Assembly (NCBI RefSeq): GCF_900104215.1
Contig: NZ_FMXO01000020.1
Coordinates: 1-64,000 of the forward strand
DNA: 64,000 nucleotides
Source of the DNA: Desulfonatronum thiosulfatophilum
GTDB lineage: Bacteria; Desulfobacterota; Desulfovibrionia; Desulfovibrionales; Desulfonatronaceae
Direction: 5' to 3'
Under the pieces are notes generated by a model that was not told the DNA's origin, searched no databases, and saw nothing but the letters and a program-made list of their open reading frames with translations. Positions within the stretch are counted from its first letter, which is position 1. Every line of letters begins with the position of its first letter. The translations under genes were made by a program, and so were the position numbers. This document shows, piece after piece, positions 5,890 through 13,888 of the stretch.

Positions 5890-7749
5890 CTATGAGCCGC
5901 CGCCTTCCGACCGCAATCCTCTGTACACCTTTCCGGCCTTGTCCGGCCCCAGGCCGGGCAGGGCCGCAAGTTCTTCAAGTGATGCCTTCCGCATTGCGTC
6001 GATATCCGGAAAGTGATTCCAGAGAATCCGGGACGTCTTTGCCCCTATTCCCGGAATACTCGTCAGACGGCTCTCCAGAGCCGCCTTCTTGCGGGATTGA
6101 CGTTGCCGGGAAATGGTAAAACGGTGCACGCTGTCCCGAAGGTGCTGCAGGAAAAGCAGGGCCTTGCCGCCGGGCTTGAGCGGCAGCGGATTTTTCCTTC
6201 CCGGGCGGAAGACTCGATCCTCCAACTCGCCCCCGCTCCGACCGGCCTTGGCAATGGAAGCCACGGGCCAGGCCGGCTCCACTCCGGCTTCGGCAAGGGC
6301 GCGCATGACCGCGCTGAGCTGGCCGCGTCCGCCGTCCACCAGCAACAAATCCGGCCAGGGCGGACCCGCGGCGACACGCCGCTTGGCCCAATGCGCCAGA
6401 GCGAGATAATCGTCGTGCGTGCCTTCCAGCTCGGGAATTGCATGAATCCGGTAAGCATCCTTGCGCGGGCCGCCGTCTTCGAAAACCACCATTCCCACCC
6501 GCACCCCCTGACCACCGAGATGGGAAACATCCACGGCTTCGACTCTCCCGGCCCGTGCCGGAAGCAGCAACTGTTCGGCCAAGAGGTTTCCCATGTCCGG
6601 TTCACGCTGCTTCATGGCTTCCATGGCATTGGCCCGGGCCATTTCCACCAGCCGCTTTTCCGCGTCGCCCCGGGCCGGCGTCAATCGAACAGCTGCCCCG
6701 CGCCGCTCCGTCAGAACCTCGGCGGTTGAGTCCGAATCCAGGGATACCGGCAGAATGATCCGTCTCGGGATGTACTGTTCCGGCCCATAGAACTGCACCA
6801 AAAAGCTCTCCAGAAGTTCGGTCAAAACATCCGGCTCCTCCTCGGCGGGCGCATTATCCTCGCCCCCCGTGGATTCCAGAACCGCATCCCCTTCCACGAT
6901 CGGCCAGAAATAACTCTTGCTGTCCAGAAGACGGCCCTGGCGGATGAACAGCACGCTCAGCCCGGTGCCCTGGCTGTTCCTCACCAGCCCGATCACATCC
7001 CGGTCCAGTTCATCATGGAATACGACGGCCTGCCGTTCCAGGGTTTGGTTGACTCCCTTGAGAAGGTCCCGAAACTCCGCGGCCTTCTCATATTCCATGC
7101 GATCGGAATGCTCCTGCATCAGCTCTTTCAGGCCGGCAATCAATTCTCTGGATTGCCCCCCGAGAAACATGCGCACCTGCCGAACCATATCCGCATAGGA
7201 GGTCTTGGAAACATCCAAAACGCACGGACCGAGGCACTGACCGATATGATGGAACAGACAGGGCCGGATCCGGTTCCTGAACACCGTGTCCTTGCATCGG
7301 CGCAGTCGGAACAGGCGATGGACGGCCTTGAGGGTCTGACGGGCCCCATGGGATGAGATGAAGGGCCCGAAGTACAGCGCACCGTCCTTGAGCACTCTTC
7401 TGGTCAGGGTCAGACGCGGGAAATCAGCCTTGGCGTCCAGCTTGAACAAGACATACTGCTTGTCGTCCCGCAGGCAGATGTTGTAGCGAGGGTGATGCTT
7501 CTTGATCAGACTGGATTCCAGGAGCAGGGCCTCCTTTTCAGTGGTCGTGCACAGGATGTCTACCCCGGCCGCCTTGGACATCATGGCCCTGGTCTTCAGG
7601 GGAAGCAGCTTCGGAGGACGGAAATAGGATCCCAGGCGCTTGCGGATGTTCTTGGCTTTGCCCACATAGATGATCCGCTGTTTGCCGTCCTTGAACAGAT
7701 AGACGCCCGGAGCCTCGGGATAGGCGTTTGAAACAAATAGCAACGTCAT
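5890..7749 (-). CDS. uvrC: UvrABC excinuclease subunit C
   Basis: Makes the two incisions of nucleotide excision repair after UvrA/UvrB recognise damage. 619 residues from the ATG at 7749 (MTLLFVSNAYPEAPGVYLF); an upstream in-frame start at 7812 is less likely. A GIY-YIG nuclease domain occupies about residues 10-95 (GVYLF...YVGKAKNIRKRL). A UVR motif follows near residues 180-215 (EYEKAAEFRDLL), then the RNase H-like nuclease domain (AVDVSHLGG and LLLVDGGRGQL). The end carries a helix-hairpin-helix pair (LTSIPGIGAKTSRIL, LAALPGLG). Length is normal and the domains are complete. Confidence 0.95.
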   Translation of the reverse strand: MTLLFVSNAYPEAPGVYLFKDGKQRIIYVGKAKNIRKRLGSYFRPPKLLPLKTRAMMSKAAGVDILCTTTEKEALLLESSLIKKHHPRYNICLRDDKQYVLFKLDAKADFPRLTLTRRVLKDGALYFGPFISSHGARQTLKAVHRLFRLRRCKDTVFRNRIRPCLFHHIGQCLGPCVLDVSKTSYADMVRQVRMFLGGQSRELIAGLKELMQEHSDRMEYEKAAEFRDLLKGVNQTLERQAVVFHDELDRDVIGLVRNSQGTGLSVLFIRQGRLLDSKSYFWPIVEGDAVLESTGGEDNAPAEEEPDVLTELLESFLVQFYGPEQYIPRRIILPVSLDSDSTAEVLTERRGAAVRLTPARGDAEKRLVEMARANAMEAMKQREPDMGNLLAEQLLLPARAGRVEAVDVSHLGGQGVRVGMVVFEDGGPRKDAYRIHAIPELEGTHDDYLALAHWAKRRVAAGPPWPDLLLVDGGRGQLSAVMRALAEAGVEPAWPVASIAKAGRSGGELEDRVFRPGRKNPLPLKPGGKALLFLQHLRDSVHRFTISRQRQSRKKAALESRLTSIPGIGAKTSRILWNHFPDIDAMRKASLEELAALPGLGPDKAGKVYRGLRSEGGGS

Positions 7750-7947
7750 GATATCTTTATTGTTAGTCGTTATGCCACGGCTGAACGGGCAGCTTTGGCC
7801 GCGGCGATACATTTTGAAACAACAAGCTACGCACGAGAAATGTCCGGTACATTATTGAGGAGATGGCGAGGAAGACGCACGGCGTCACGCCTTGTTATTC
7901 TTGTCACAAGCAATCCTTGAACCAAGCCAATTTCTAGGGAAAAAATC

Positions 7948-7976
7948 TTGACAGAGCAAATAAATCGAAATATTAG
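7948..7976 (+). promoter_or_regulatory. Sigma-70-type promoter of Mrp cluster 1
   Basis: TTGACA at 7948-7953, a 17-base spacer, then TATTAG at 7971-7976 (4 of 6 to TATAAT). It lies about 80 bases upstream of the first gene of the cluster. The 307-base gap between uvrC and mrpE (7750-8056) contains no other feature that I recognise. Confidence 0.6.
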
Positions 7977-8056
7977 CGTCCCAGCTTGTTCCAAAATGTG
8001 CAAAGTTATCTTTCAACATAAAAACCGAGTCTTTTTGGTTCGGAGATTGGAATACA

Positions 8057-8635
8057 ATGCAAGCAAAAACCTCTTCTTGGTTCCGATATCGCGGGTTGAT
8101 CATTCAGGCCCTGCTGCTCACGGCGGTTTGGCTCATCCTCAGCGGCAGGACCGACCCCATCTACCTGTTTTGGGGATTCATTTCCATAGCCTTTGTGATG
8201 TGGATGTCCAGCAGGCTGCACGACATCCCTCTTACCGACAACAAATCATGCGGATCAACACGGATCATCATCCCCAGACTGATCGCCTATCTTTTCTGGC
8301 TGGTCTGGCAGATCATCAAGTCCGGGGTCTATGTGGCCTACGTGGTTCTCCATCCCAAAATGCCCATCGAACCGATGATCGTCCGCTTCACGTCCAAGCA
8401 ACCGAACGTCATCGCCAGGGTTATTCTCGGCAACTCCATTACGCTGACCCCGGGCACTTTTACCCTGGACATTGAAGACAATCTGTTCACGGTCCACGCT
8501 CTGACCCGGGACACCGAGGAAGACCTGGTCAGCGGAGACATGGAAAGAAGGGTCGCCCGCCTGTACATGCAGGAGTGTCAGGCCGAAGACATGTGCTGCG
8601 ATATTGAATTGATCACTTCTGGACGAGGGAAATAG
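8057..8635 (+). CDS. mrpE: Mrp cation/proton antiporter subunit E
   Basis: Membrane subunit of the multisubunit Na+/H+ antiporter (MnhE family). 192 residues. Hydrophobic helices occupy roughly residues 12-30, 32-50 and 70-90 (AVWLILSGRTDPIYLFWGF region). The family's C-terminal cytosolic domain follows (NSITLTPGTFTLDIEDN, LFTVHALT). GGAG lies just upstream of the ATG. It is first of a tightly packed operon; the stop codon directly precedes the ATG of mrpF. In classical Mrp operons E is a late gene, so its leading position marks this gene order as different. Confidence 0.9.
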   Translation: MQAKTSSWFRYRGLIIQALLLTAVWLILSGRTDPIYLFWGFISIAFVMWMSSRLHDIPLTDNKSCGSTRIIIPRLIAYLFWLVWQIIKSGVYVAYVVLHPKMPIEPMIVRFTSKQPNVIARVILGNSITLTPGTFTLDIEDNLFTVHALTRDTEEDLVSGDMERRVARLYMQECQAEDMCCDIELITSGRGK

Positions 8636-8908
8636 ATGCAGACCTTTTTCATAACCATTGCCATGGTGCTGTGCATTGCCCTGCTGATCCCGTTTTACAG
8701 GGTGTACAAAGGCCCCACTGTATTTGACCGCCTGCTGGGCGCCACGGCTGTCGGGGCCAAGATCCTGACCTTGATCCTGCTTTTCGGCCTGATGTTCGAC
8801 CGCCTGGACATGTTCATCGACATTTCCCTTGGTTACGCCATCCTGAATTTCGTCGGCGTGATCGCCATGGCCAAATATTTTCGTTCCAGCACGAGGGCCG
8901 CGAAATGA
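8636..8908 (+). CDS. mrpF: Mrp antiporter subunit F
   Basis: 90 residues with three transmembrane helices. The signature FDRLLGATAVGAKILTL lies at about residues 30-46, the MnhF/MrpF conserved stretch (P-x-x-x-D-R). Starts directly after the mrpE stop codon (TAGATG) and overlaps mrpG by the four bases ATGA, so translation is coupled. It is a small structural membrane subunit of the antiporter. Confidence 0.9.
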   Translation: MQTFFITIAMVLCIALLIPFYRVYKGPTVFDRLLGATAVGAKILTLILLFGLMFDRLDMFIDISLGYAILNFVGVIAMAKYFRSSTRAAK

Positions 8909-9219
8909 GCTTTCTTCAGGATGCACTGGCCGTTATTCTCGTTCTGGGCGGAACGTTTTTCATGCTCGTGGGCAGCATCGGCATCAACCGCCTGCCGGAC
9001 TTTTTTACCCGGGCCCATGCCGCCGGAAAAGTGGATACTTTGGGCATTTTGATGTTCCTGACCGGCTTGGCCGTTTTTGAGGGCTTCACCCTGACCGCGG
9101 CCAAATTGCTGCTGATCATCATCTTCGTGGCATTCACAAGCCCTGTAGCGACCCATGCCCTGGCTCGTCGCGCGCTGCTCTACGGCATGAAACCCTGGTA
9201 CGGTAACCGCAAAGACTAA
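8905..9219 (+). CDS. mrpG: Mrp antiporter subunit G
   Basis: 104 residues, MnhG/PhaG family, with three predicted helices. The characteristic GSIGINRLPDFFTRAHAA (about residues 22-39) followed by DTLGILMF is clear. It overlaps mrpF by ATGA. It is needed for assembly of the antiporter complex in characterised systems. Confidence 0.9.
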   Translation: MSFLQDALAVILVLGGTFFMLVGSIGINRLPDFFTRAHAAGKVDTLGILMFLTGLAVFEGFTLTAAKLLLIIIFVAFTSPVATHALARRALLYGMKPWYGNRKD

Positions 9220-9228
9220 GGCTGAACC

Positions 9229-9474
9229 ATGCATTGGATGATTGAATTTCTCCTTTTCGTGATCCTGATTGTTGCTGCAGTTGTTGGCCTGTCGGTTCGC
9301 AACCTTCTGGCCGCGGCGGTCATCTTGACCATCTTCAGTTTTCTCACCGCGGCGATCATGGTTTCCCTGGGGGCCATCGACGTAGCCTTCACCGAAGCCG
9401 TGGTCGGCGCCGGCGCCGTAGGCGTATTCAGCATTGTCGCCATCCTCATGACATCAAGGAAGAGTCGAGATTGA
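9229..9474 (+). CDS. DUF4040 subunit (MbhD / MrpA C-terminal-like)
   Basis: 81 residues, three helices. It matches the small DUF4040 domain that forms part of the C-terminal end of MrpA and a separate subunit (MbhD) in membrane-bound hydrogenases. The conserved IDVAFTEAVVGAGAVGVF lies at about residues 43-60. The next gene starts at a TTG overlapping its stop codon. In cluster 2 the same domain is the N-terminus of a fusion protein. Confidence 0.85.
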   Translation: MHWMIEFLLFVILIVAAVVGLSVRNLLAAAVILTIFSFLTAAIMVSLGAIDVAFTEAVVGAGAVGVFSIVAILMTSRKSRD

Positions 9475-9773
9475 AAACACTACAATATTTCGTCCTTCTG
9501 GCCTTTCTGGGCATTTTAATCGTCGCGGTAACGAGTCTGCCCCCCCGGGGCGACGTCACCTCACCGGTTCACCAGCATGTCAACCCAGCTGGAACACCCG
9601 TGGCTGGAACCTACTTCATCCAGCACGCCTACAAGGACACCAAGACACCGAACATGGTCACGGTCATCCTCGCCGACTACCGAGCCTTTGATACCCTGGG
9701 CGAGGTTATCGTCGTCTTTGCCGGCGGCCTTGCCTGCTTTTTCATCCTGAACGTCGGGAGAAGAAAGCCATGA
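9471..9773 (+). CDS. MbhE-like antiporter subunit (MrpA C-terminal part)
   Basis: 100 residues from a TTG start overlapping the previous stop codon. One N-terminal helix (YFVLLAFLGILIVAV), a periplasmic stretch with PVAGTYFIQHAYKDTKTPN, and a second helix (VIVVFAGGLACFFILNVG). The layout is that of the MbhE subunit, which corresponds to the extreme C-terminal section of MrpA. The stop codon overlaps the next start (ATGA). Confidence 0.75.
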   Translation: MKTLQYFVLLAFLGILIVAVTSLPPRGDVTSPVHQHVNPAGTPVAGTYFIQHAYKDTKTPNMVTVILADYRAFDTLGEVIVVFAGGLACFFILNVGRRKP

Positions 9774-10240
9774 GTACCAGCAACAAGCAGCTGTGCAGCA
9801 AGGAAACCGCAATGATGGCGCGCACGGAGAGCCCCATCATCCATCTGGCCAGTCGCGGCATCTCTCCGGTCATTTTGTTGATCGGTCTCTACGTCTTTTT
9901 CCACGGCCACTACAGTCCAGGCGGGGGCTTTCAAGGCGGCGTGCTCCTGGCCGCGGCAATCCTGCTGCTGCGTCTAAGCCTGGGCTCAGCCCTGTCCCAG
10001 CCGATCATGCCGTCCTGGGTCACCCTGCGACTCAGCGCCCTGGGGGCGTTGATCTTTGCGGGAATCGGGCTGGTGTCCATTTTCTTCGGCGGCAATTTCC
10101 TGGATTATCACTATCTGCCCATGCCGTGGCTTGATCCGGTCTACCTCCGCTACTACGGCATCCTGCTGGTCGAGGTGGGCGTAACCATAACCGTCATGAC
10201 AACGCTGGTCGCGATTTACGACGACCTGCTGGGATGCTGA
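9770..10240 (+). CDS. mrpB: Mrp antiporter subunit B
   Basis: 156 residues, MnhB family. Four helices are visible. The family signature YVFFHGHYSPGGGFQGGVLL is at about residues 41-60. Overlaps the upstream gene by four bases and mrpC by seven. The N-terminal 20 residues, before IIHLASRGISPVILLIGL, are polar and cytoplasmic. Confidence 0.9.
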   Translation: MSTSNKQLCSKETAMMARTESPIIHLASRGISPVILLIGLYVFFHGHYSPGGGFQGGVLLAAAILLLRLSLGSALSQPIMPSWVTLRLSALGALIFAGIGLVSIFFGGNFLDYHYLPMPWLDPVYLRYYGILLVEVGVTITVMTTLVAIYDDLLGC

Positions 10241-10611
10241 GCATGCTCGAATTCATCCAAGGCTATTACGCCTACATCTTTCTGGCCACGGCATTCACCA
10301 TCGGCCTCTACGGAATGATGGTCAAACAGAACCTCATGAAAAAAGTCCTGGGAATGTCCATCGTCGCGGCCACCACGATCCTGTTCTGGATCGTCGGCGC
10401 GTACAAGGAAGGGGCGGGCGTTACTGTTCTGGATCCTCGCTACGGCGTGGAGAACCCGGAAATGTACCTCAATCCGCTGCCGCATACCCTGATGCTCACG
10501 GCCATCGTCGTGGCCGTTGTCACCCTGGGCGTGGCCCTGGCCTTACTCATCGGCATCTATCGGGAGTACAAGACCCTTGACGAACCGACTCTCCTGGAGC
10601 GGATGAAATGA
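10234..10611 (+). CDS. mrpC: Mrp antiporter subunit C (NuoK-like)
   Basis: 125 residues with three transmembrane helices, related to NuoK of complex I. Recognisable stretches are YGMMVKQNLMKKVLGMSIV (first cytosolic loop and second helix) and PLPHTLMLTAIVVAVVTLGV (third helix). ATG at 10234, with a second in-frame ATG at 10243. It overlaps mrpD by ATGA. Glutamates in the second helix of NuoK are not obvious here, as in other MrpC proteins. Confidence 0.9.
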   Translation: MLSMLEFIQGYYAYIFLATAFTIGLYGMMVKQNLMKKVLGMSIVAATTILFWIVGAYKEGAGVTVLDPRYGVENPEMYLNPLPHTLMLTAIVVAVVTLGVALALLIGIYREYKTLDEPTLLERMK

Positions 10612-12107
10612 TCAGCTCACAAGCTCCCATCCTCATCCCGATGACCTTTCTGTTCGCGGCGATGCTCATCCCTCTGGTGGGCGCCGTGAACCGCGCCGCC
10701 GCGCACCTGACCGCGGTCCTGGGATCGGCACTGGCCTTGTATTTCTCCGTGATCGGCATGCAGGCCACACTGGCCCAGGGTCGGATCAGCTATCATATCG
10801 CCGGATGGATGCCGCCCATCGGGATCGAGTTCGTTTTGGACCCGCTCTCCGCCTTCATCTGCACCCTGCTCTGCGGCATCACCTTCATCGTGATGGTCTT
10901 CGGCAAGCGCAGCGTGGAATACGAGATCCCGCAGAAAGAGATTGCCTTTTACAGTCTGTCCATGCTCCTTCTGGGCGGCCTGGCAGGCATGGTCATGACC
11001 GGCGACCTCTTCAACCTCTATGTCTATTTGGAGATCGCCGCCCTGGCCGGATACGCCCTGGTCGCCATCGGCGACAAACGCGCCGTTGTCTCGGCCTTCC
11101 GGTATCTGGTCATGGGCACCGTGGGGGCGACTTTCTATCTGCTGGGAGTGGCACTGATTTTCATCAGCACCGGCACCCTGAACATGGCGGACATTGCCCA
11201 ACTGATGCCCCTGGTTCACGATTCCCCGGCGGTGATCGTCGGTCTGGTGCTCATCGTTCTGGGCACGGCCCTGAAGATGGCCCTGTTCCCGATGCATGCC
11301 TGGCTGCCCGACGCATACACCCACGCCTCCACCACGGCTACGGCCCTGATCGCTCCCATCGGCACGAAGGTTTCCGCCTATGTGTTGTTCCGAGTCCTGT
11401 TCTTTGTAGTCGACCCGGACCACCTGCGCACCGAACTGTTTAATCTCCTGCAGATCATCGGTTACCTGGGAGCGGCGGGCATCATCTGGGGCTCGATCAT
11501 GGCCATCTGCCAGTCGGAACTGAAACGAATGCTGGCCTACAGCAGCGTGGCCCAGGTCGGCTACATCGCCGTGGGCATCTCTCTTGCCTCGCCCCTGGGA
11601 TTCATCGGCGCGATTCTGCACGCACTGAACCATGCCGTGATGAAATGCTGTCTCTTTTTTATCAGCGGCAACATGCGACTGCGCCTCGGACACAGCCTCA
11701 TCCCCCAGATGACCAACGGCCTGCGCAAATCCATGCCCTGGACTTCCGCGGCTTTCACCCTGGCCGCCATCTCCATGATCGGCCTGCCGCCTACGGCCGG
11801 CTTCTTCGGGAAGTGGTATCTGGCTCTGGGCGCCATTGAACAGTCCCACTGGATATTCCTCACGGCCCTGCTGGTCAGTACCGTGCTCAACGTGGCCTAC
11901 TTCTTCCGCGTCATGGAACGCATGTACCTGAAACCGCAAGAACCTGAAGGTGTTGACTACAGCACGCTCGTCATTGCCCGCAATGAAGCGCCTGCATCCA
12001 TGCTCATTCCAACAATCATTCTGGCCGTCGGACTCCTGGTACTTGGCTTTGCCAACGCCTGGATTGTGACCAATCTCATCGTGCCCATGATCCCCGGCTG
12101 GCTGTAA
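10608..12107 (+). CDS. mrpD: Mrp antiporter subunit D (NuoM/NuoN-like), first of three
   Basis: 499 residues, about 14 helices, Proton_antipo_M family. The ion-path glutamate lies in NLYVYLEIAALAGYALVA, and the lysine-bearing helix reads LGTALKMALFPMHAWLPDAY. The broken helix and second lysine region follow (ALIAPIGTKVSAYVLFRVLF). It starts in the stop codon of mrpC. With the next two antiporter-type proteins it presumably forms the proton and sodium channels; the large MrpA protein is absent. Confidence 0.9.
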   Translation: MISSQAPILIPMTFLFAAMLIPLVGAVNRAAAHLTAVLGSALALYFSVIGMQATLAQGRISYHIAGWMPPIGIEFVLDPLSAFICTLLCGITFIVMVFGKRSVEYEIPQKEIAFYSLSMLLLGGLAGMVMTGDLFNLYVYLEIAALAGYALVAIGDKRAVVSAFRYLVMGTVGATFYLLGVALIFISTGTLNMADIAQLMPLVHDSPAVIVGLVLIVLGTALKMALFPMHAWLPDAYTHASTTATALIAPIGTKVSAYVLFRVLFFVVDPDHLRTELFNLLQIIGYLGAAGIIWGSIMAICQSELKRMLAYSSVAQVGYIAVGISLASPLGFIGAILHALNHAVMKCCLFFISGNMRLRLGHSLIPQMTNGLRKSMPWTSAAFTLAAISMIGLPPTAGFFGKWYLALGAIEQSHWIFLTALLVSTVLNVAYFFRVMERMYLKPQEPEGVDYSTLVIARNEAPASMLIPTIILAVGLLVLGFANAWIVTNLIVPMIPGWL

Positions 12108-12119
12108 GGGAATTCCGCA

Positions 12120-13649
12120 ATGTACGATATCGTCACCTATACATCCTCGGTTCCCTTTTTGGCGGTGCTGGTTTCCCTGGCCGCTGTTCCGCTGATCTAC
12201 GCCAGCTCAAACAAGCCGAACATGCGGGAATTCTGGACGTTGCTCGCGGCGTTCATCAAGTTTCCACTGGTCTTGTCCCTCTTGCCCGGCGTCTTCTCCG
12301 GGCAGGTGGCCGAATTCACCATTGTGGAGATTTCACCCGGACTTGCCCTGCAGTTGCGCGCCGACTCCGTGGGCATGTTCTTCGCCGTGGTCGCCTCGGG
12401 TCTGTGGATTTTGACCTCGTTCTACTCCATCGGCTACATGCGCGGCGCCAATGAGAAGAAGCAAACCCGGTACTTCGCCAGTTTCGCGGTCTGCCTGTCC
12501 GCGACGATCGGCATCGCCTTCTCCGCAAACCTCTTAACGTTTTTGATCTTCTACGAAATTCTGTCCCTGGCAACCTATCCCTTGGTCGTTCACAAGGAAG
12601 ACAAGGAAGCACTGCGGTCGGGCAGGCAGTATCTGCTCTACGCCATGTCCGCGGGGGTCGTGCTCATCGCGGCCATCGGGTTGACCTACTCCATCGCCGG
12701 TACCCTCGACTTTCAGCCGGGCGGCATTTTCACCGGCATCACCCTTGATCCGACCATGATCAAGGTCATTTTCATCCTGTTCATCGCCGGAGTCGGCGTC
12801 AAGGCCGGCATCATGCCCCTGCAGAGCTGGCTTCCCGCGGCCATGGTCGCGCCGACGCCGGTTTCCGCGCTGCTCCATGCCGTTGCCGTGGTCAAGGCCG
12901 GCGTCTTCGGAGTGATCCGGGTTGTGGGCTTTGTTTTCGGACCTGAAGTGATGCACGTCTTCGGGCTGAACCTGATCCTGGCGACCTTCGCGGGAGCCAC
13001 GGTTATCCTGGCCTCCCTGATCGCCCTGAACCAGAACAATCTCAAGCGTCGGCTGGCCTACTCCACGGTCGGCCACCTGTCGTATATCGTTTTGGGAGTC
13101 GCCCTGCTCACCCCGGACGGCTTCACCGGCGGTCTGCTGCACCTTGCCAACCACGCCACCACCAAGATCTGTCTCTTTTTCTGTGCCGGGGCAATCTATG
13201 TAAACCTGCACAAGACGGAAATCTCCGAGCTTGACGGCATCGGCAAGGTCATGCCCTGGACCATGGCCGCGTTCACCATCGGCGCCATGGGTCTTTCCGG
13301 GCTACCGCCCATCAACGCCTTCGTGAGCAAATGGTTTCTCTGCCGCGGGGCCATGGAAGCCGATCAGATGATCATTCTTGGTATCTTCCTGCTCAGCGGT
13401 CTGCTCAATGCCGCCTACTTCTTCCCCATCGTCCAGCGGGCGTTCTTCAGAAAGGGCGGCAAGGAGCTGGAAAAATACGGGGAGGCGTCACCGTTCATGG
13501 TCGTGCCCATCTGCATCGTCGCGACACTGTCCATCCTGCTGGGGCTGCAGCCCAATTTCATCTTCAACTTTTTCGACCTGGCCACCAGCATAACCCAAAG
13601 CGTGTTCCACCTGCCGTCAACCTTGATTGCTTCAGGAGTCTGGCCATGA
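12120..13649 (+). CDS. Mrp antiporter-type subunit, second (NuoL/NuoM-like)
   Basis: 509 residues, Proton_antipo_M family. Key stretches are NLLTFLIFYEILSLATYPLV with the channel glutamate, GVGVKAGIMPLQSWLPAAMV with the lysine, and VSALLHAVAVVKAGVFGVIR. The A-P-T-P-V-S-A-L-L-H-A pattern is characteristic of the MrpA/NuoL side, so it may replace the antiporter part of MrpA. It follows mrpD after 12 bases; the last codons overlap the start of the next small gene. Confidence 0.85.
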   Translation: MYDIVTYTSSVPFLAVLVSLAAVPLIYASSNKPNMREFWTLLAAFIKFPLVLSLLPGVFSGQVAEFTIVEISPGLALQLRADSVGMFFAVVASGLWILTSFYSIGYMRGANEKKQTRYFASFAVCLSATIGIAFSANLLTFLIFYEILSLATYPLVVHKEDKEALRSGRQYLLYAMSAGVVLIAAIGLTYSIAGTLDFQPGGIFTGITLDPTMIKVIFILFIAGVGVKAGIMPLQSWLPAAMVAPTPVSALLHAVAVVKAGVFGVIRVVGFVFGPEVMHVFGLNLILATFAGATVILASLIALNQNNLKRRLAYSTVGHLSYIVLGVALLTPDGFTGGLLHLANHATTKICLFFCAGAIYVNLHKTEISELDGIGKVMPWTMAAFTIGAMGLSGLPPINAFVSKWFLCRGAMEADQMIILGIFLLSGLLNAAYFFPIVQRAFFRKGGKELEKYGEASPFMVVPICIVATLSILLGLQPNFIFNFFDLATSITQSVFHLPSTLIASGVWP

Positions 13650-13888
13650 AGAGATGGCACTGGATAGTCATCATTGTCCTGACATTGCTGACCCTTGTCG
13701 GGCAATACCTTGAGCACAATTATTGGTGGGAAGCGATTCCCGGCTTCTTTGCCGTATACGGTTTCGTCGGGAGTCTGATCCTCATGCATGGAGCGAAGTT
13801 TCTTGCGAAAAAATTTATTTCCAAGAAACCCGATTATTATGATGACAGCATCACGAAAGAACAGGATGTAAAAACAAATGCCCATTGA
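13646..13888 (+). CDS. Small membrane protein of the Mrp cluster
   Basis: 80 residues from the ATG at 13646 (GGAG nine bases upstream), overlapping the preceding stop codon by four bases and the next gene by eleven. Two helices: WIVIIVLTLLTLVGQYL at about 6-22 and IPGFFAVYGFVGSLILMHGA at about 31-50. A basic, tyrosine-bearing tail follows (ISKKPDYYDDS). It is not an Mrp subunit of the textbook set. Its overlap on both sides shows it is translated with the complex; an assembly or accessory role is inferred. Confidence 0.75.
   Translation: MKRWHWIVIIVLTLLTLVGQYLEHNYWWEAIPGFFAVYGFVGSLILMHGAKFLAKKFISKKPDYYDDSITKEQDVKTNAH

Noticed and set aside
10617-11939. A 440-residue open frame opposite mrpD
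   Set aside because: Rich in His, Asp, Gln and Gly without any domain, antisense to a clear membrane protein.
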